Shown here in pieces: positions 21,513 through 33,179 of a DNA stretch of 64,000 nt. Position 1 is the first letter of the stretch; each line of letters starts with the position of its first letter. Position numbers and translations under genes: made by a program. The notes under the pieces are model-generated. The model saw nothing but the letters and a program-made list of their open reading frames with translations. It had not been told where the DNA came from and made no database searches. Origin of the DNA: Bromus sterilis (lineage: Eukaryota > Streptophyta > Magnoliopsida > Poales > Poaceae); NCBI GenBank assembly GCA_950022295.1, contig OX465596.1, positions 212,567,501 through 212,631,500 of the forward strand, in the 5' to 3' direction.

Positions 21513-24500
21513 TGTCGGGACCCGGGGTTAGCGTATGTAATTCCGGTCACAATACAATCACATGGAGAGCCGAGAGCCGTACCCACTTGTCTAAGCAGAC
21601 AAGGCCAAGCACAGATCACTCTCGGTAAGCATCGAACGTGAGGGGCATCCCATTCAGGCTGGATGATCAACTAAGATGGGTCCTCATCGTCCGCACATAA
21701 GTCTAATGATATGGGTGGTGAATTCCATATTCACAGACAAGTCGCCTCAACCATGTTATCGATTGAATCATAACCCTTACATAGACTTACTCCAGCCCGA
21801 TCACTTAGTCTGGATCTCGGGCGGGCTCGATCATACAACAAAGTGTGCCACGTGACAAAGTCACGAGCAATTGCATCGCGATGCCCCAAGCTGCGCACAT
21901 CTAAGGGCCACTTGGTGTATAAAAGACCGCCGGCAAGAACACAACTAAGCTATCGAACCCCACACTAAGACATGCATGTTATAATCATACACGCAGCATA
22001 CATGTCCAGTGTAAACAGCAGGTAATCACAACATGAACTCTACAAACTCATAGTCTTTATAACTTCTACTAAACAGAGCAGACATAGTAGTTGTATTACA
22101 AGCAGAGATCACATGAATGTGATCCAACATTACATCAAACATCAACGGAAGCAAATTATGTCTTAGTAAATACAAGTTTAACAAATGGCTTAAGAAGCCT
22201 GAAAGAAAAGTACAACGACCCTCCAAAGGGCACAGGCTCCTGCCTGGAACTATACGACATTGGTCCACGTAGAGCTCGAGGTAGAGGCCACCATCAGGGT
22301 CAGTGGTCTCGTCTCTAAAACATAGAATAAGCAAACGTGAGTACCAAGTCATACTCAGCAAGACTTACATAGGAACTATACTACTCATGCACATGTATCA
22401 AGGCAAAGGGAGGTGGGGTTTCACTTGCAGAAATGCCAGCTTTGACTTGGCTAATCCTGAACTACGAGTACCAGAGAGAGGTAAGAACGTACACGAGTCC
22501 AAGTAATAGTCTCCAACCAATACTCCACTATGGTTCCTTCCTCGACTTCCCCACGAGAAAGCACACCATAGCACTCACACTTATCTTGGTGTGTTTTAGA
22601 AGTATCCAGTTCAAATTATCTATGATCAAGTAAAGGTCTCCAAGTAGTCCATAACCGCGGACACGGCTATTCGAATAGTTCATTAACCCTGCAGGGGTGT
22701 ACTGCTACACACACGCCTCATCAGTTACCGCCTGGGGATGGACCCTTCAAGTGAGTACCGGCGAGGATGCTGCCACGACACTTCACTCACGGCACCATCT
22801 CTAATCCTAGGGAGTCGCCTATTTGAGTTGGGACCACAATCGGAATCCGGGCGACTGTTCCGATGCGGACTCAAACGTTGTGTGACCGCCATCAAGCTCA
22901 ACTCGATCATGATCACTTGATTCAACGTGCCCACAACCTACGCCAACCACTTACCTTGGTTCCACCTGCTTGAGATCGTTAAAGGGCGAACTACTTGCGA
23001 CTCCTGGACAGGTCCGGGGTGAGGTACTAGGCCGAGAGGGGTCAGTGAGCCCAATGTGTGGTCGTACTCTTAGTCTTGGATAACAACACAAGAACTCAGG
23101 CCTAAGGCAGTGTTCAACGAGACAACCCACTGTGTACTCCTACACAGCCTCTCATCGTTCACCTTTGTTTAGGGTAGATTCACCAACACGTTACCACCAT
23201 CGTTCACATGATCACTACCATCCCGACTCACATCAAAGTAGCCTCAGGTAACAACTCTAAGCATGCAATAAGCTGTAACAGTTGCAGGGGCCACATGATA
23301 TCAACCAACTCCTACATCTGCTAGGATTGTGGTTTGCTTACTACTGTGACAAAATGATAGGTCATGCAAAGGAATGGGTTCAACTAGCGGTAGAACGTAT
23401 CATGGTGACATCCTAAACATGCATTTGCGAGAATGAGAGGGAACTGGGATTTTATAGACATGATCAAAGAAGGGGTTGCTTGCCTTGCTGACGATCATGA
23501 TGTAACACTCTTCTGACGTGAGGTTGAACTCGTCTCCGAGATCAACTCTACCGAGAAGAAGCAATCACCGAAGCACTGGAAGTAAAACACAATCAAGATA
23601 ATACAATGCACATTCAATATGCAAAACATAGCATGGCAATGTGCTGATGTGACTTATGTTTGAATTGCAACATGTTAATTGAAGTTGATTTGAAAGTGAA
23701 TTCAAATTCAAACTCCAAATGTTATTCAAATTTGGTCAACTTGCATTTGCTAATGTTTGTTCATTGGAAACCAAATGGTCATGTGTGTGAAAAGCTTCTG
23801 AAGTACAAGTGATGTGTGGTGCATTTCAAAGTTTGAAGTTGGAATAGCAATTGAATTCATTTTGAATTAAAACCAATTAAATCAAATAGCAAAAGCTACT
23901 GATCCCTTTTTAAGATCAACTCCAACATAGCTGAAAGTTGGAAATTTGGATAGAGGATTTTATCCTGATCATTTTTCATATATTATATGTTAAATTTGGA
24001 GTTAAAATGAATTTTCTATGATTTTTCAAAGTTTCAACCATTTTCTGGAATTTTACTGAATAAATTAAATGATTTAAACTTTACTGCGTCATCACTAGGT
24101 CATGCTGACGCCAGGGTTTGACCAGTCAACTGACAGGGCGGCCCCACCTGTCAGTGAGAGAGGGGTTATTAACCTCTCTGTTTAATTTAAACCTTGATTA
24201 ACTTTGGCCCGGGGCCCACTGTCAGTGAGAGGAGGGGGTGGGTTAGCAGGTTAATTAGGGCCTTAATGGCCAGGACGTCGCCGGTGAGCTCAGTGCTCGT
24301 CGGAGCTTCGCCGGAGAGAGGGATTCGGGCACGGGAGAGGGAAAGGGGGGCACGGGCAGGTGCCCTGCATCCTCGCGCATCCACTGGTGCCATCAGGGCA
24401 CCAAGGGGAGCACGGGAACGACGGCTAGGCCAAGCCCGGCGGCGGCCGTGGCCTCTGTCCATGGCGAATGGCGACAGAAGGAGCGGGGAGAGCTAAGGAA

Positions 24501-25454
24501 GAGGGAATCGAGGCACGGTGCTCACCAGATCGCGATGGAGCACTCGCGGAGGTCGGAGGAAAGCTGGGCGCGACGAATTTCTCGCCGGAGTTGGCGGCGG
24601 CCGGCGGGGAAGTGGCTAGGCGTACGTCGTCTTCAGGGCTCCCGAGCTCGAATTGGGGGCGTGGCTCGACGAGGACGGCGTTGGTGAAGCTCCTGGACAG
24701 CATGGAACGGCGGGAGGAGGCCGTTGGACGCGGCGGCCACGGCGGCACGCTCCGGCTGTGGCTCGGAAAATGCGGCAGAGGAGAGGAGGGAGGTTGCGAG
24801 GGGAGGGGAAAATGGCCGGGGGCCTCTGGGCGTCTCCAGAGCGAGAGAGAAGAGAGGGGGAAGAGCAGGAGGTGGCAAGGAGGGGGAGGGCATGCCCGCC
24901 ACGCAGCGCACGGCGCGGCTGCCTCTCCTTCTGGCAAGAGGAGGAAGACGACAGAGGAGGAGATGGGCCGGGCCAGGTGGGCTTCGCCCGTGGGCGCAAG
25001 GTAAGGTTCTGCTCTGTTTTTCTTTTAATTCTTTCTGTTATTTGTTTTGCCCATTTAAAATAAATAGCTAGGGCATTTATAAAATTCCCCAATCATTTTT
25101 ATAAAACCTAGGTGACTATATAGAAGTCAACCCCAAGTTTTGGGAATTTTTGAAATTCAATTTATTTGAATTTCAATTCCAATAGACAAAAGATTTAATT
25201 TCCAAGCCACTATTTGGATTTTTGAAAAATCTATGAGCATGGGATTAATCCCAAATCACTTTTAAAATGATCACACTCATTTTTAGGATTTTTCAACACA
25301 TCCAAAAGAATTTTGGAAAAAGATTTATTTCTGGCCTTTTTATTTAATTCAATTAGGGCTTTTCTTTTCCCCATTTCCTTTTCTTTTGCAATTTTTTTCA
25401 AGATGCAAAAATGCAAGCTTGGAAAAGCACAAACCTAAATTTGGGGTTCTGATA
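21513..25454 (-). repeat. solo gypsy LTR, 3942 bp, nested in the 5' LTR
   Basis: Begins TGTCGGGACC and ends GGTTCTGATA; flanked by gacat at 21508-21512 and 25455-25459. Removing it and one gacat restores a 1644-bp LTR matching the 3' LTR, which proves the borders. No coding region; GC-rich 24190-25000 gives overlapping antisense frames of no significance. Its 22280-24400 part is related to 3619-5530. The terminal TA instead of CA is probably a C to T change. Confidence 0.9.
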
Positions 25455-25818
25455 GACATCACTAGTGAACATCACGTATCCCTGTCCATATCCTCATTAC
25501 TGTTTTCACGCTCATTTACTTTTCTTCTTTTACTTTCAGTTGCTATCATTATCCTTTGTGTTTGATCCTTTGTGAACAACAAGACCGGAGAGATTAACAA
25601 CCTCTCTGAACTTCGTTGGGAACAAAGTTATTTGTGTCTGTGTGCAGGTCCGCGTCAGTAGCGCCGCTGACACCTACTTATCATCTCTGGAGTCCTACTG
25701 GAGACAAACCTTGGTATCTTTACTGAGGGAAATTTGCTGTCGTGCTGCATCACGCCTTCCACTTTGGGCTCACCAACGAACGGCGAGAAGACTACACCCG
25801 TCAACTCTCGCGTCATCA
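25455..25818 (+). repeat. 5' LTR of the gag-protease element, part 2
   Basis: The first five bases are the second copy of the gacat duplication; the rest completes the LTR, ending CGTCATCA at 25818. Collinear with 32143-32506. Confidence 0.92.
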
Positions 25819-25829
25819 AAGCAAATTTC

Positions 25830-25842
25830 TGGCGCCGTTGCC
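25830..25842 (+). other. primer-binding site, tRNA-Asp type
   Basis: TGGCGCCGTTGCC, a perfect match to the site commonly used by Athila-type elements, 11 bases after the LTR end. A degenerate version follows the related LTR at about 52584. Confidence 0.88.
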
Positions 25843-25982
25843 AGGGACTCCGAGTGCTAAGATAGGGGAGTTGCACACTACCCTTTACCTTTGTTTTTTA
25901 GTCTTGTTAGTTTACCTTTCAGTTTTTATCTTTGTGTCTTTTATCAAAAATCACAAATAAATCTGCCACACTTGCTGCTGCT

Positions 25983-28019
25983 ATGGGTTCCACTGAAAAC
26001 ACCAAGTTGTGTGACTTCACTAGTCACAACAACCAAGACTTTATCTGCACCCCCATTGCCACACCTGCCACTTCAGCTACCTCTTATGAAATTAAACCTG
26101 CCTTGCTAAACCTTGTTATGAGAGATCAATTCTCTGCTGCTGGAGATGATGCTGCTTTACACTTGAACAATTTTGTTGAATTATGTGATATGCAAAAGTA
26201 TAAAGAAGTAGAAGGTGATATTGTTATGCTCAAGCTCTTTCCTTTCTATTTAAGGGGAGACGCTAAAATCTGGTTTCAATCTTTGCCTAGGAATAGCATA
26301 GATTCTTGGGATAAGTGCAAAGATGCTTTTATAGGGAAGTACTACCCACCTGCTAAAATTATCCAATTAAGGAGTAACATTATGAATTTTAAGCAATTGG
26401 ATAATGAGCACGTTGCCCAAGCTTGGGAACGAATGAAATCTCTTATTAAGAAATGCCCTACACATGGTTTGACTACCTGGATGGTTATCCAGACTTTTTA
26501 TGCAGGCTTGAACTTTACCTCGCGGAACCTGTTAGATTCGGCCGCGGGAGGAACCTTTATGTCAACTACACTTGGTGCTGCCACGAAGCTTCTCGATGAG
26601 ATGATGACCAATTATTCCCAATGGTACACCGAACGCGCTCCAACAGGTAGGAAGGTAAACTCTGTCGAGGAAATTACCTCCCTCAATGAAAAAGTTGACT
26701 TAATTATGTCTCTACTTACCAAGCAACCCTCTTTTGATCCTCATGATGTCCCTTTAAATTCTTTGGTTGCCCAAGAACAAGTAGATGTGAACTTTATTGC
26801 TAGAAACAACTTCAACAACAATGCTTATAGGGGTAATTTTGCTAGCAATCCTAGACCGTTTCCATCCAACTATGGGAACAACAACACCTACCCTAGCAAC
26901 AAGAATCCCTCTTCTGAATTGGAAAACATTCTTAGAGAGTTTATCACTACCCAAAAAGTCTTCAACAAAAATGTAGAGGAGAAATTAGCTAAATTAGATA
27001 ATCTCTCTTTGAAGGTAGAAAGCTTAGCCCTTGATATTGAGATGCTTAAAATTAGAACCTCTCCCCGTGAGGAGAATAAGGCCACTCCTATTAATGCTAT
27101 CCAATTACAAATTAATGAAAATATAAGGATGATGGCTAAACTTAAAGAAAGGTGGGATAGAGAAAAAGAGGAAGAGGATAGAATTAAGAGCCTTCCTACA
27201 CACCACACAGTTGCCACTATCCAAATTGTTGAGTACACCCAAACTATTAGCACCCAATGCACTCCTAGTTCCGTTGGACCTATTAATGGTGATGTTAATA
27301 CCTCAACCAAAGATGAAGAAACTCCTATGAACATAGAGGGTTTCAAACAAGTGAGCCTAGACGACACTACTACCACCTTTGATAGTAGTGATATTGATTT
27401 TGATAGTTGCACCCTCTCAGAAGTTATTAGCTTGCTACACAAAATGTCTAGAGACCCCCACACTAGCACACTTAATCTTGCCTTCACGGAGCATATCACA
27501 AATGCTCTCATCAAAGCTAGGGAGGAGAAGCTTAGAGTAGAAGCCTCCTTACCTAGTAAGCTAGAGCATGGTTGGGACCCTATGATCAAAATTAAATTAA
27601 ATAACTTCTCTTGCTATGCTTTATGTGATGTTGGAGCTAGTACCTCCGTTATGCCCAAAAGAATATTTGATATGTTTGAATTAAAGCCCTTTGAGCCTTG
27701 TTCTTTTGGTGTTCGTCTTGTTGATTCTTCCGTAAAGAAACCTTTGGGGAAGATCGACGATGTTCTTATCATTGTCAATAACAAATATGTTCCCGTTGAT
27801 TTTATTGTTATGGATATAGAGTGTGAACCTTTGTGTCCAATTATTTTGGGACGTCCTTTTCTTCGCACCGTTGGTGCGGTTATTGACATGAAAGAGGGGA
27901 ATATAAAATTCCAATTCCCATTAAAAAAGGGGATGGAACACTTCCATAGAAAGAAAATCAAGTTACCTTTTGAGTCCGTTACACGGGCTAGTTATTCTCT
28001 TTCTCTTGATAAAACTTGA
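25983..28019 (+). CDS. intact gag-protease polyprotein (678 aa)
   Basis: Start placed at the ATG 25983 (MGSTENTKLCDF); the frame is open further upstream but without ATG, and the related copy at 52740 starts at the same ATG. The retrotransposon gag core occupies about residues 45-190 (LHLNNFVELCDM, DAKIWFQSLP, FIGKYYPP, NFKQLDNEHVAQAW, TFYAGL). A middle region is Asn-rich and then coiled-coil-like (KLDNLSLKVESLALDIEMLK). No CCHC knuckle is visible. The retropepsin-like domain has CYALCDVGASTSVMP near residue 545-560 and CPIILGRPFL about 75 residues on. The frame ends at 28017-28019 with no lesion. It would form particles and process Gag in the cytoplasm; RT and integrase must come from a partner element. 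Intactness despite neighbours being decayed suggests recent activity or selection on Gag. Confidence 0.9.
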   Translation: MGSTENTKLCDFTSHNNQDFICTPIATPATSATSYEIKPALLNLVMRDQFSAAGDDAALHLNNFVELCDMQKYKEVEGDIVMLKLFPFYLRGDAKIWFQSLPRNSIDSWDKCKDAFIGKYYPPAKIIQLRSNIMNFKQLDNEHVAQAWERMKSLIKKCPTHGLTTWMVIQTFYAGLNFTSRNLLDSAAGGTFMSTTLGAATKLLDEMMTNYSQWYTERAPTGRKVNSVEEITSLNEKVDLIMSLLTKQPSFDPHDVPLNSLVAQEQVDVNFIARNNFNNNAYRGNFASNPRPFPSNYGNNNTYPSNKNPSSELENILREFITTQKVFNKNVEEKLAKLDNLSLKVESLALDIEMLKIRTSPREENKATPINAIQLQINENIRMMAKLKERWDREKEEEDRIKSLPTHHTVATIQIVEYTQTISTQCTPSSVGPINGDVNTSTKDEETPMNIEGFKQVSLDDTTTTFDSSDIDFDSCTLSEVISLLHKMSRDPHTSTLNLAFTEHITNALIKAREEKLRVEASLPSKLEHGWDPMIKIKLNNFSCYALCDVGASTSVMPKRIFDMFELKPFEPCSFGVRLVDSSVKKPLGKIDDVLIIVNNKYVPVDFIVMDIECEPLCPIILGRPFLRTVGAVIDMKEGNIKFQFPLKKGMEHFHRKKIKLPFESVTRASYSLSLDKT

Positions 28020-28035
28020 TTCTTCTTTTGCATCA

Positions 28036-28083
28036 TGCCTAGCTTAAAGGCATAAAAGAAAGCGCTTTCGGGAGGCAGCCCGC
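28036..28083 (+). other. twin stem-loops just after the gag-protease stop
   Basis: Stem 1: ATGCCT (28036-28041) pairs with AGGCAT (28049-28054) over a 7-base loop. Stem 2: CGGG (28070-28073) pairs with CCCG (28080-28083) around AGGCAG. They start 17 bases after the stop codon. A similar two-stem block after gag-pro is familiar to me from related Triticeae elements, so an RNA function (packaging, dimerisation) is possible but unproven. Confidence 0.5.
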
Positions 28084-28664
28084 AACGAATTTAGGTTTTT
28101 CTTTTTGCTTTTGTTGTGTCTTGATGTTTGTTACTACTGTAGCAACATCATTGTATCTTTATTTTTCAGCTTTGTGCCAAGTTATAGCCTCTTATGGTAA
28201 GGGAAGCAAAAGTTGTGACATGCTGTCCAGAAAACAGATTCTGACCTTTGACAGAAAAATTCGAATCAAATCACCAGATCATCTTTTTGATCTGAATTGT
28301 TTTGACAGCGTGCTCTATACAATTTTGAAACTTCCGTATGTTCTGATTTTTTTGATTTGAGTTGCAGAAGTACCCCTAAAAAATTCTTTACTACCTGCTG
28401 TTCTGTTTTTCACAGATTCTTCCACGTTTTGTCTCTCCTAACTTTTGCAAACCTTAAGCTTGCTTTTTCTTTGCAAAAACTTTTTGGCACTCTTGAGAAA
28501 CATTAGCTCTTCAAGAATATCTTTATATCCAGTGGGGAAAAATTATTTTATTAAGGGTACTAACCTCTCTAATCAGCTTATGATGAGTTATGTATGAAGG
28601 GAGTTTTCAAGTGTGCGATGGAAGATGATGAAAGAAGATCCATGAGTCTCAAGCGCTCAAGCTT

Positions 28665-28743
28665 GGGGATGCCCCCATGCATCCCCAATAAATATTCAAG
28701 GAGACTCAAGCGTCTAATCTTGGGGATGCCCCTGTGCATCGCC
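28665..28743 (+). other. two GGGGATGC hairpins resembling the polypurine tract
   Basis: GGGGATGC (28665-28672) and GCATCCCC (28679-28686) form a perfect 8-bp stem; a second copy (28722-28729 with 28736-28743) has one mismatch. Both are preceded by the letters CTT, giving CTTGGGGATG, the same string that precedes the 3' LTR at 30851-30860. Confidence 0.55.
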
Positions 28744-30846
28744 TTCTCCATCAACAATCATCAGTTCGTCCTTCGTGTCACTATATTTTTATCACTTCAT
28801 GCGTTATGTGCTATGCTTGGAGCGTCTCGCTCTTAGGTTTTATTTTTAGTTTTCTTTATCTTCGCTTGCTGTTCATAACAAGTTAGATCCCGTCTTACTT
28901 TGTGTGGGAGAGAAACACGCTCCACTTTCAAAATCTAGAACACATCATAGGATTTTTCCTGCCTATCTTTTTGCTGTTGTGTGTTCTTTATCTTTTCATA
29001 GCTACTGCCATGTTTAGTTTTAGTCTTAGTTTGTCTTTAGCAAGATCCTTGGCTTTTGTTTAGTCTGTTGCTGGAACTCTTTTTAGTTTTCATGTTTATC
29101 TTGTTAAAGAGAGTTGGTTGTTGCACTGAGTTGTGTCTTGTCTTGGAAGTAGGTAATTGAGGTTGCTATTTAATTCTAGTAGTAACTTGCAATAGTTTTG
29201 AGGTATTGTTGTGAGTAACGTTTGAACTTTTGGTGTCAAGAGCTCTAGCCTATTAGTGATAGATGTCGTATTTTGGGCAATCCGTGTTTATTTTCAAAAC
29301 CTACAAAACCAGTTGAGAACTCTAGCTACTAGATGGATCACTAATCTTTGGAGGGATCGAATATTAGAGAACACTCACGTACCATGATTCAAGGATGCGC
29401 AAGGATAACCAAACCCCCATACACTCCTCCTCGGGGTACTTGTCTCTTTGTGAACCTCCTTATTAGATTGAGAGTTACCGATAATAAGTGCATGAGTTCT
29501 TCGGACTAATGTAAGTATTGAAAGTTGACACTTCCACCTTCCCATATTTTGCTAGCCTCTCCCGTGCCATGCATTGCCTTCATCTCACTCCGAGAGTTGG
29601 TGTCCACCTTCGCCGGTACATCCAAACCCTTGGCATGATACGCTCTGTCATCATAAACCTCCTTTTATCTTTCCTCAAAAAAGCCACCATACCTACCTAT
29701 CAAGGCATTTCCATAGCCTTTCCGAGATATATTGCCATGCAACATCCACCTCTTCATGACTTGATCTTCATGTCATACATGTTCCTGCTACACTGGCAGC
29801 GACATACATTGCATACATCATGATAGTTACATCTTCTTTATGATTTTGAGTACCTTGTAAAGTGTGAAAGATCTCCTTTACCCTCTTGTAAAATAGAGTG
29901 TTGCCCTTAAGTGAGGAAAAGATCCCAAAGTGGACACAATAAAAGATCTCAAAGAGGACAAATGAGAGTTAAATAGAAAGAGCCATTGAGGCCACCACAA
30001 AAAAATAGAAAAAAATAGAAAAAAGGAGAAAAAGAAATAAAAAGAGAGAAAGGGGAAGCACTAATATCCTTTTGAGAGATCCACACTAGTACTCCCTTTA
30101 TATCCTTGTACTCCATAGAGATGATCATTATGCATATAACTATGTGGGGCCTTCACACTATAGAACTTGGCTTGCATAGTCCAAGGATGAGCCTCCTCAA
30201 ACGAGCTCTAGGTATTCATGAGAGAGCAAGTTAGATGCACCCCCACTAGTTCCATTGGAGAGCTTCCTAGCTCGTATGTGCATCCGTTGCATGGCAATCC
30301 CTACTCCTCACATCATATCTATCATTTGGCATCTCTTGCCTATGATTTTCCTCATTGATGTGAGCCTTTCTCATCCTTTTTGTCTTCCTGCTCCACACTT
30401 CTCTCTTTGCCATCCTAAGTGTCAACTCTCGTGCTTACGCTCATCCATTGCATGAGTGCTCAAAATTTTGAAAAAGGAGTGGATCAAATTGACTTGTACC
30501 TGGCTAGTGGTCTGGGGACGAGTCAAGATAAGATTCCAGAAAAAGACCAAGTGTGAAACTTTAGTAGATTGAGTTGTCAACAAATAAATGTTTTTCTCGT
30601 ATTCCCTATCCCCCTTCTTGCACGCAAACACCATTTGGAGACATTCGAGTCACGAACAGCGAGAGCTCTTGCACCTAATGTTCTTTTGTTACTTGTTTCA
30701 ATGCTAATATAGACTCTTGCTTGTTATGACTTGAATTGAGTCTCTAACCTTGATTGCTTTACTTTTCAAAGTTCTTTTATGGTTGCTAGCATGTCACCAC
30801 AGAAATTATGCCGTTATCAGTTACCTACTCGAGGACAAGCAGGAAT

Positions 30847-30860
30847 TAAGCTTGGGGATG
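30847..30860 (+). other. polypurine tract of the gag-protease element
   Basis: taagcttggggatg directly before the 3' LTR at 30862. The same sequence precedes the LTR at 53864 in the related element. It would prime plus-strand DNA. Confidence 0.7.
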
Positions 30861-30861
30861 T

Positions 30862-32506
30862 TGATACGTCCAAAACGTATCTATAATTTCTTCTTGCTCC
30901 ATGCATGTTTTGTGTGATATTGCTATGATCTAGATACACTTTCATACACTTTTGATCATATTTGGACTAACCTATTAACTCAGTGCACCACAGTGCCAGT
31001 TCCTGTTTTCGGCTATTTTTCTATTTCAGTTTTCCCCCATATAAAAAGTGCCAGAAAAATTTCGGGAAAAATATAGGAAAAATCAGCGTACAGGAAGCTT
31101 CACGAAGAGCCCGAGTGGGGCCAGAGGGGAGCCAGGGGGGCCCAGGCGGCCACCCGGCGCGGCCCCACCCCTGGCCGCGCCAGGGGGGCGCCTGGGGCCC
31201 CTGGTCCACCTCTGGCTGCCCCCCTTCGCCTATATATTCTCCGTCATGGGAAACTTCGGAAAAGAGAACCCTTTTTCGCGATCTCGCCTCTGTTCCGCCG
31301 CCGCCGCGCTTCCGAGATCGGGAGCACCAGAAGACCTTTTCCCGGCACCCTGCCGGAGGGAGGATTGACCTCCGGGTGTCTCCTCTCCACCATGGATGCT
31401 CCCCGGATGTCTCGTGAGTAGTTTTACTTGGACCATGGATCCATGATCAGTATCTATGTGATATTCTCCTCCCCTCTTTGTTCTTCATGGTTTAGACCTC
31501 GTGAGCTGCTCTACATGATCGAGGCACTTTTGTAATCTTTCTGCTATTGCTATGCTGAGTTTGATGGGATCTAATGGATTATGAGATTATGTTCAGATTG
31601 TGGTTGAGTAATATATTTGGTTTTTATCTCTTATATTTTTGTTCCTAAGGAATTATTGCATGTTCTCCGTTGCTATTTATTGCTTTGGCCAAGTAGTAGG
31701 TAGTAACCCCAAGAGGGAACGTTATGCTCGATTGTGGGTTCATGCCCCCCGATGACACGCTTGAGTGACAGAAACATGAGTCTAGGGGATGTGTTGTTGC
31801 CACAAGGGGGAAAACAACGGTGCTTGTAACCGCGGTTGCAACGATTGTTTACTTTACGCAAAGTGCTTTTTAATGCAGTTGTCTGTTGCTTTGGGTTTAC
31901 ACTTTGGGTGGGGCTCGCAACTTAATACCAGCGAGATGTTCTGGATAGATATCTAAAGGTGGATGACTAGTAGTAGATTCAGTTGGATTTCGGTCTACTT
32001 ATTTTGGCGTACTGCCCGTAATTTTGAGCCTCTTCCTTTCTTTTGTAGCATAGTTAGCATTGCGGTGCGTTCATAATCCTGTCAATTGCCCTTCTGTAAT
32101 TTGTTTACCTCGCATAGCAGTTTTATCGTCTTTTGGGAGAGAGACATCACTAGTGAACATCACGTATCCCGGTCCATATCCTCATTACTGTTTTCACGCT
32201 CATTTACTTTTCTGCTTTTACTTTCAGTTGCTATCATTATCCTTTGTGTTTGATCCTTTGTGAACAACAAGACCGGAGAGATTGACAACCTCTCTGAACT
32301 TCGTTGGGAACAAAGTTATTTGTGTCTGTGTGCAGGTCCGCGTCAGTAGCGCCGCTGACACCTACTTATCATCTCTGGAGTCCTACTGGAGACAAACCTT
32401 GGTATCTTTATCGAGGGAAATTTGCTGCCGTGCTGCATCACACCTTCCACTTTGGGCTCACCAACGAACGGCGAGAAGACTACATCCGTCAACTCTCGCG
32501 TCATCA
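30862..32506 (+). repeat. 3' LTR of the gag-protease element, 1645 bp
   Basis: TGATACGTCC...CGTCATCA, followed by cttat. TATA box at 31231-31237. Collinear with the 5' LTR once its solo-LTR insertion is removed; only scattered substitutions by eye. Confidence 0.93.
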
Positions 32507-32511
32507 CTTAT

Positions 32512-33048
32512 GCGATTCGGAAGTCAACATCACTCTCTCGCAAGATGATCATCCACCCATAGTTCCAAGGCCAGGGCACCCGCCTTTGGTTCTCAAAGCG
32601 CAGATTGGGGGATACGATATGACCCGAGTTTTCATGGACGGGGGGGAGCAGCTTGAACATCATCTTCGTCGACACCTTGCGCAAGAAGTTGATCCCTTGA
32701 TCAGTCTGGAAGAACTCCGACATCACACTCTATGGCATAGTACCAGGCGAAGCAGCTCCCTCACTTGGAACAATCAAGCTCGACGTGGTCTTTGGAAACA
32801 AGGGAAACTTCGCAAGAGAAACCCTAGAGTTCGAGGTGCTCGACTGGCAGTCCCAATATCACGTCATACTCGGTCGACCAGCGTTTGCACAATTTATGGC
32901 AGTTCCACACTATGCGTACCTAAAGCTCAAGATGTCGGGACCTGCCGGAGTCATCACAGTCAGCGGAAGCTTCATCAAGTCAGATCAATGCGACCGAGAC
33001 TTTCATCAAGCCTCCGACACATTCGGAGCACAACGAGAGCTCGAATAA
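32512..33048 (+). pseudogene. Tat protease domain, frameshifted
   Basis: Reads KAQIGGYDMTRVFMDGG (a D-G-G variant active site usual in Tat elements) and then loses frame in a run of seven Gs at about 32641-32647. The correct sense resumes in the frame at 32785 (VVFGNKGNFARETLEFEVLD, YHVILGRPAFAQFMAVPHYA) and stops at 33046-33048. Retropepsin that would cleave the polyprotein; inactive as encoded. Confidence 0.8.
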
Positions 33049-33179
33049 ATAGCAATGGTGGTAGACAAGAGCGTCTTTCCACTAGCTACTGAAGTCAAAT
33101 AAAGAAGATCACTTGCAACTTCAGCGTCGACAATGACACCGTCACCCACCAAGTACACCCGACGGACACAGACAAGACA

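Larger units (their letters stand above)
28020..30861 (+). other. 2.8-kb noncoding internal region of the gag-protease element
   Basis: No frame over about 100 codons and no RT, RNase H or integrase motif on either strand. It holds two stem-loop zones (28036-28083 and 28665-28743), a homopurine tract at about 29998-30058, and the polypurine tract at its end. The region's length is typical of gag-only or large-derivative elements that keep RNA signals but lose pol. Confidence 0.75.
20228..32506 (+). mobile_element. complete non-autonomous gypsy (Athila-like) element, 12,279 bp, gag-protease only
   Basis: LTRs start TGATACGTCC and end CGTCATCA; 5-bp duplication cttat at 20223-20227 and 32507-32511. 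Order: 5' LTR (split by a solo LTR), tRNA-Asp primer site, intact gag-protease frame, 2.8 kb noncoding, polypurine tract, 3' LTR. No RT, RNase H or integrase is encoded. It must use enzymes from another element. The two LTRs are 1644 bp (insertion removed) and 1645 bp and look very similar by eye. Confidence 0.93.

Noticed and set aside
24187..25092. Many overlapping frames including a 170-codon minus and a 178-codon plus frame
   Set aside because: GC-rich portion of the nested solo LTR; same composition effect.
28020..30861. Search for a diverged RT or integrase in the gag-protease element
   Set aside because: No catalytic motif of RT, RNase H or integrase found on either strand.
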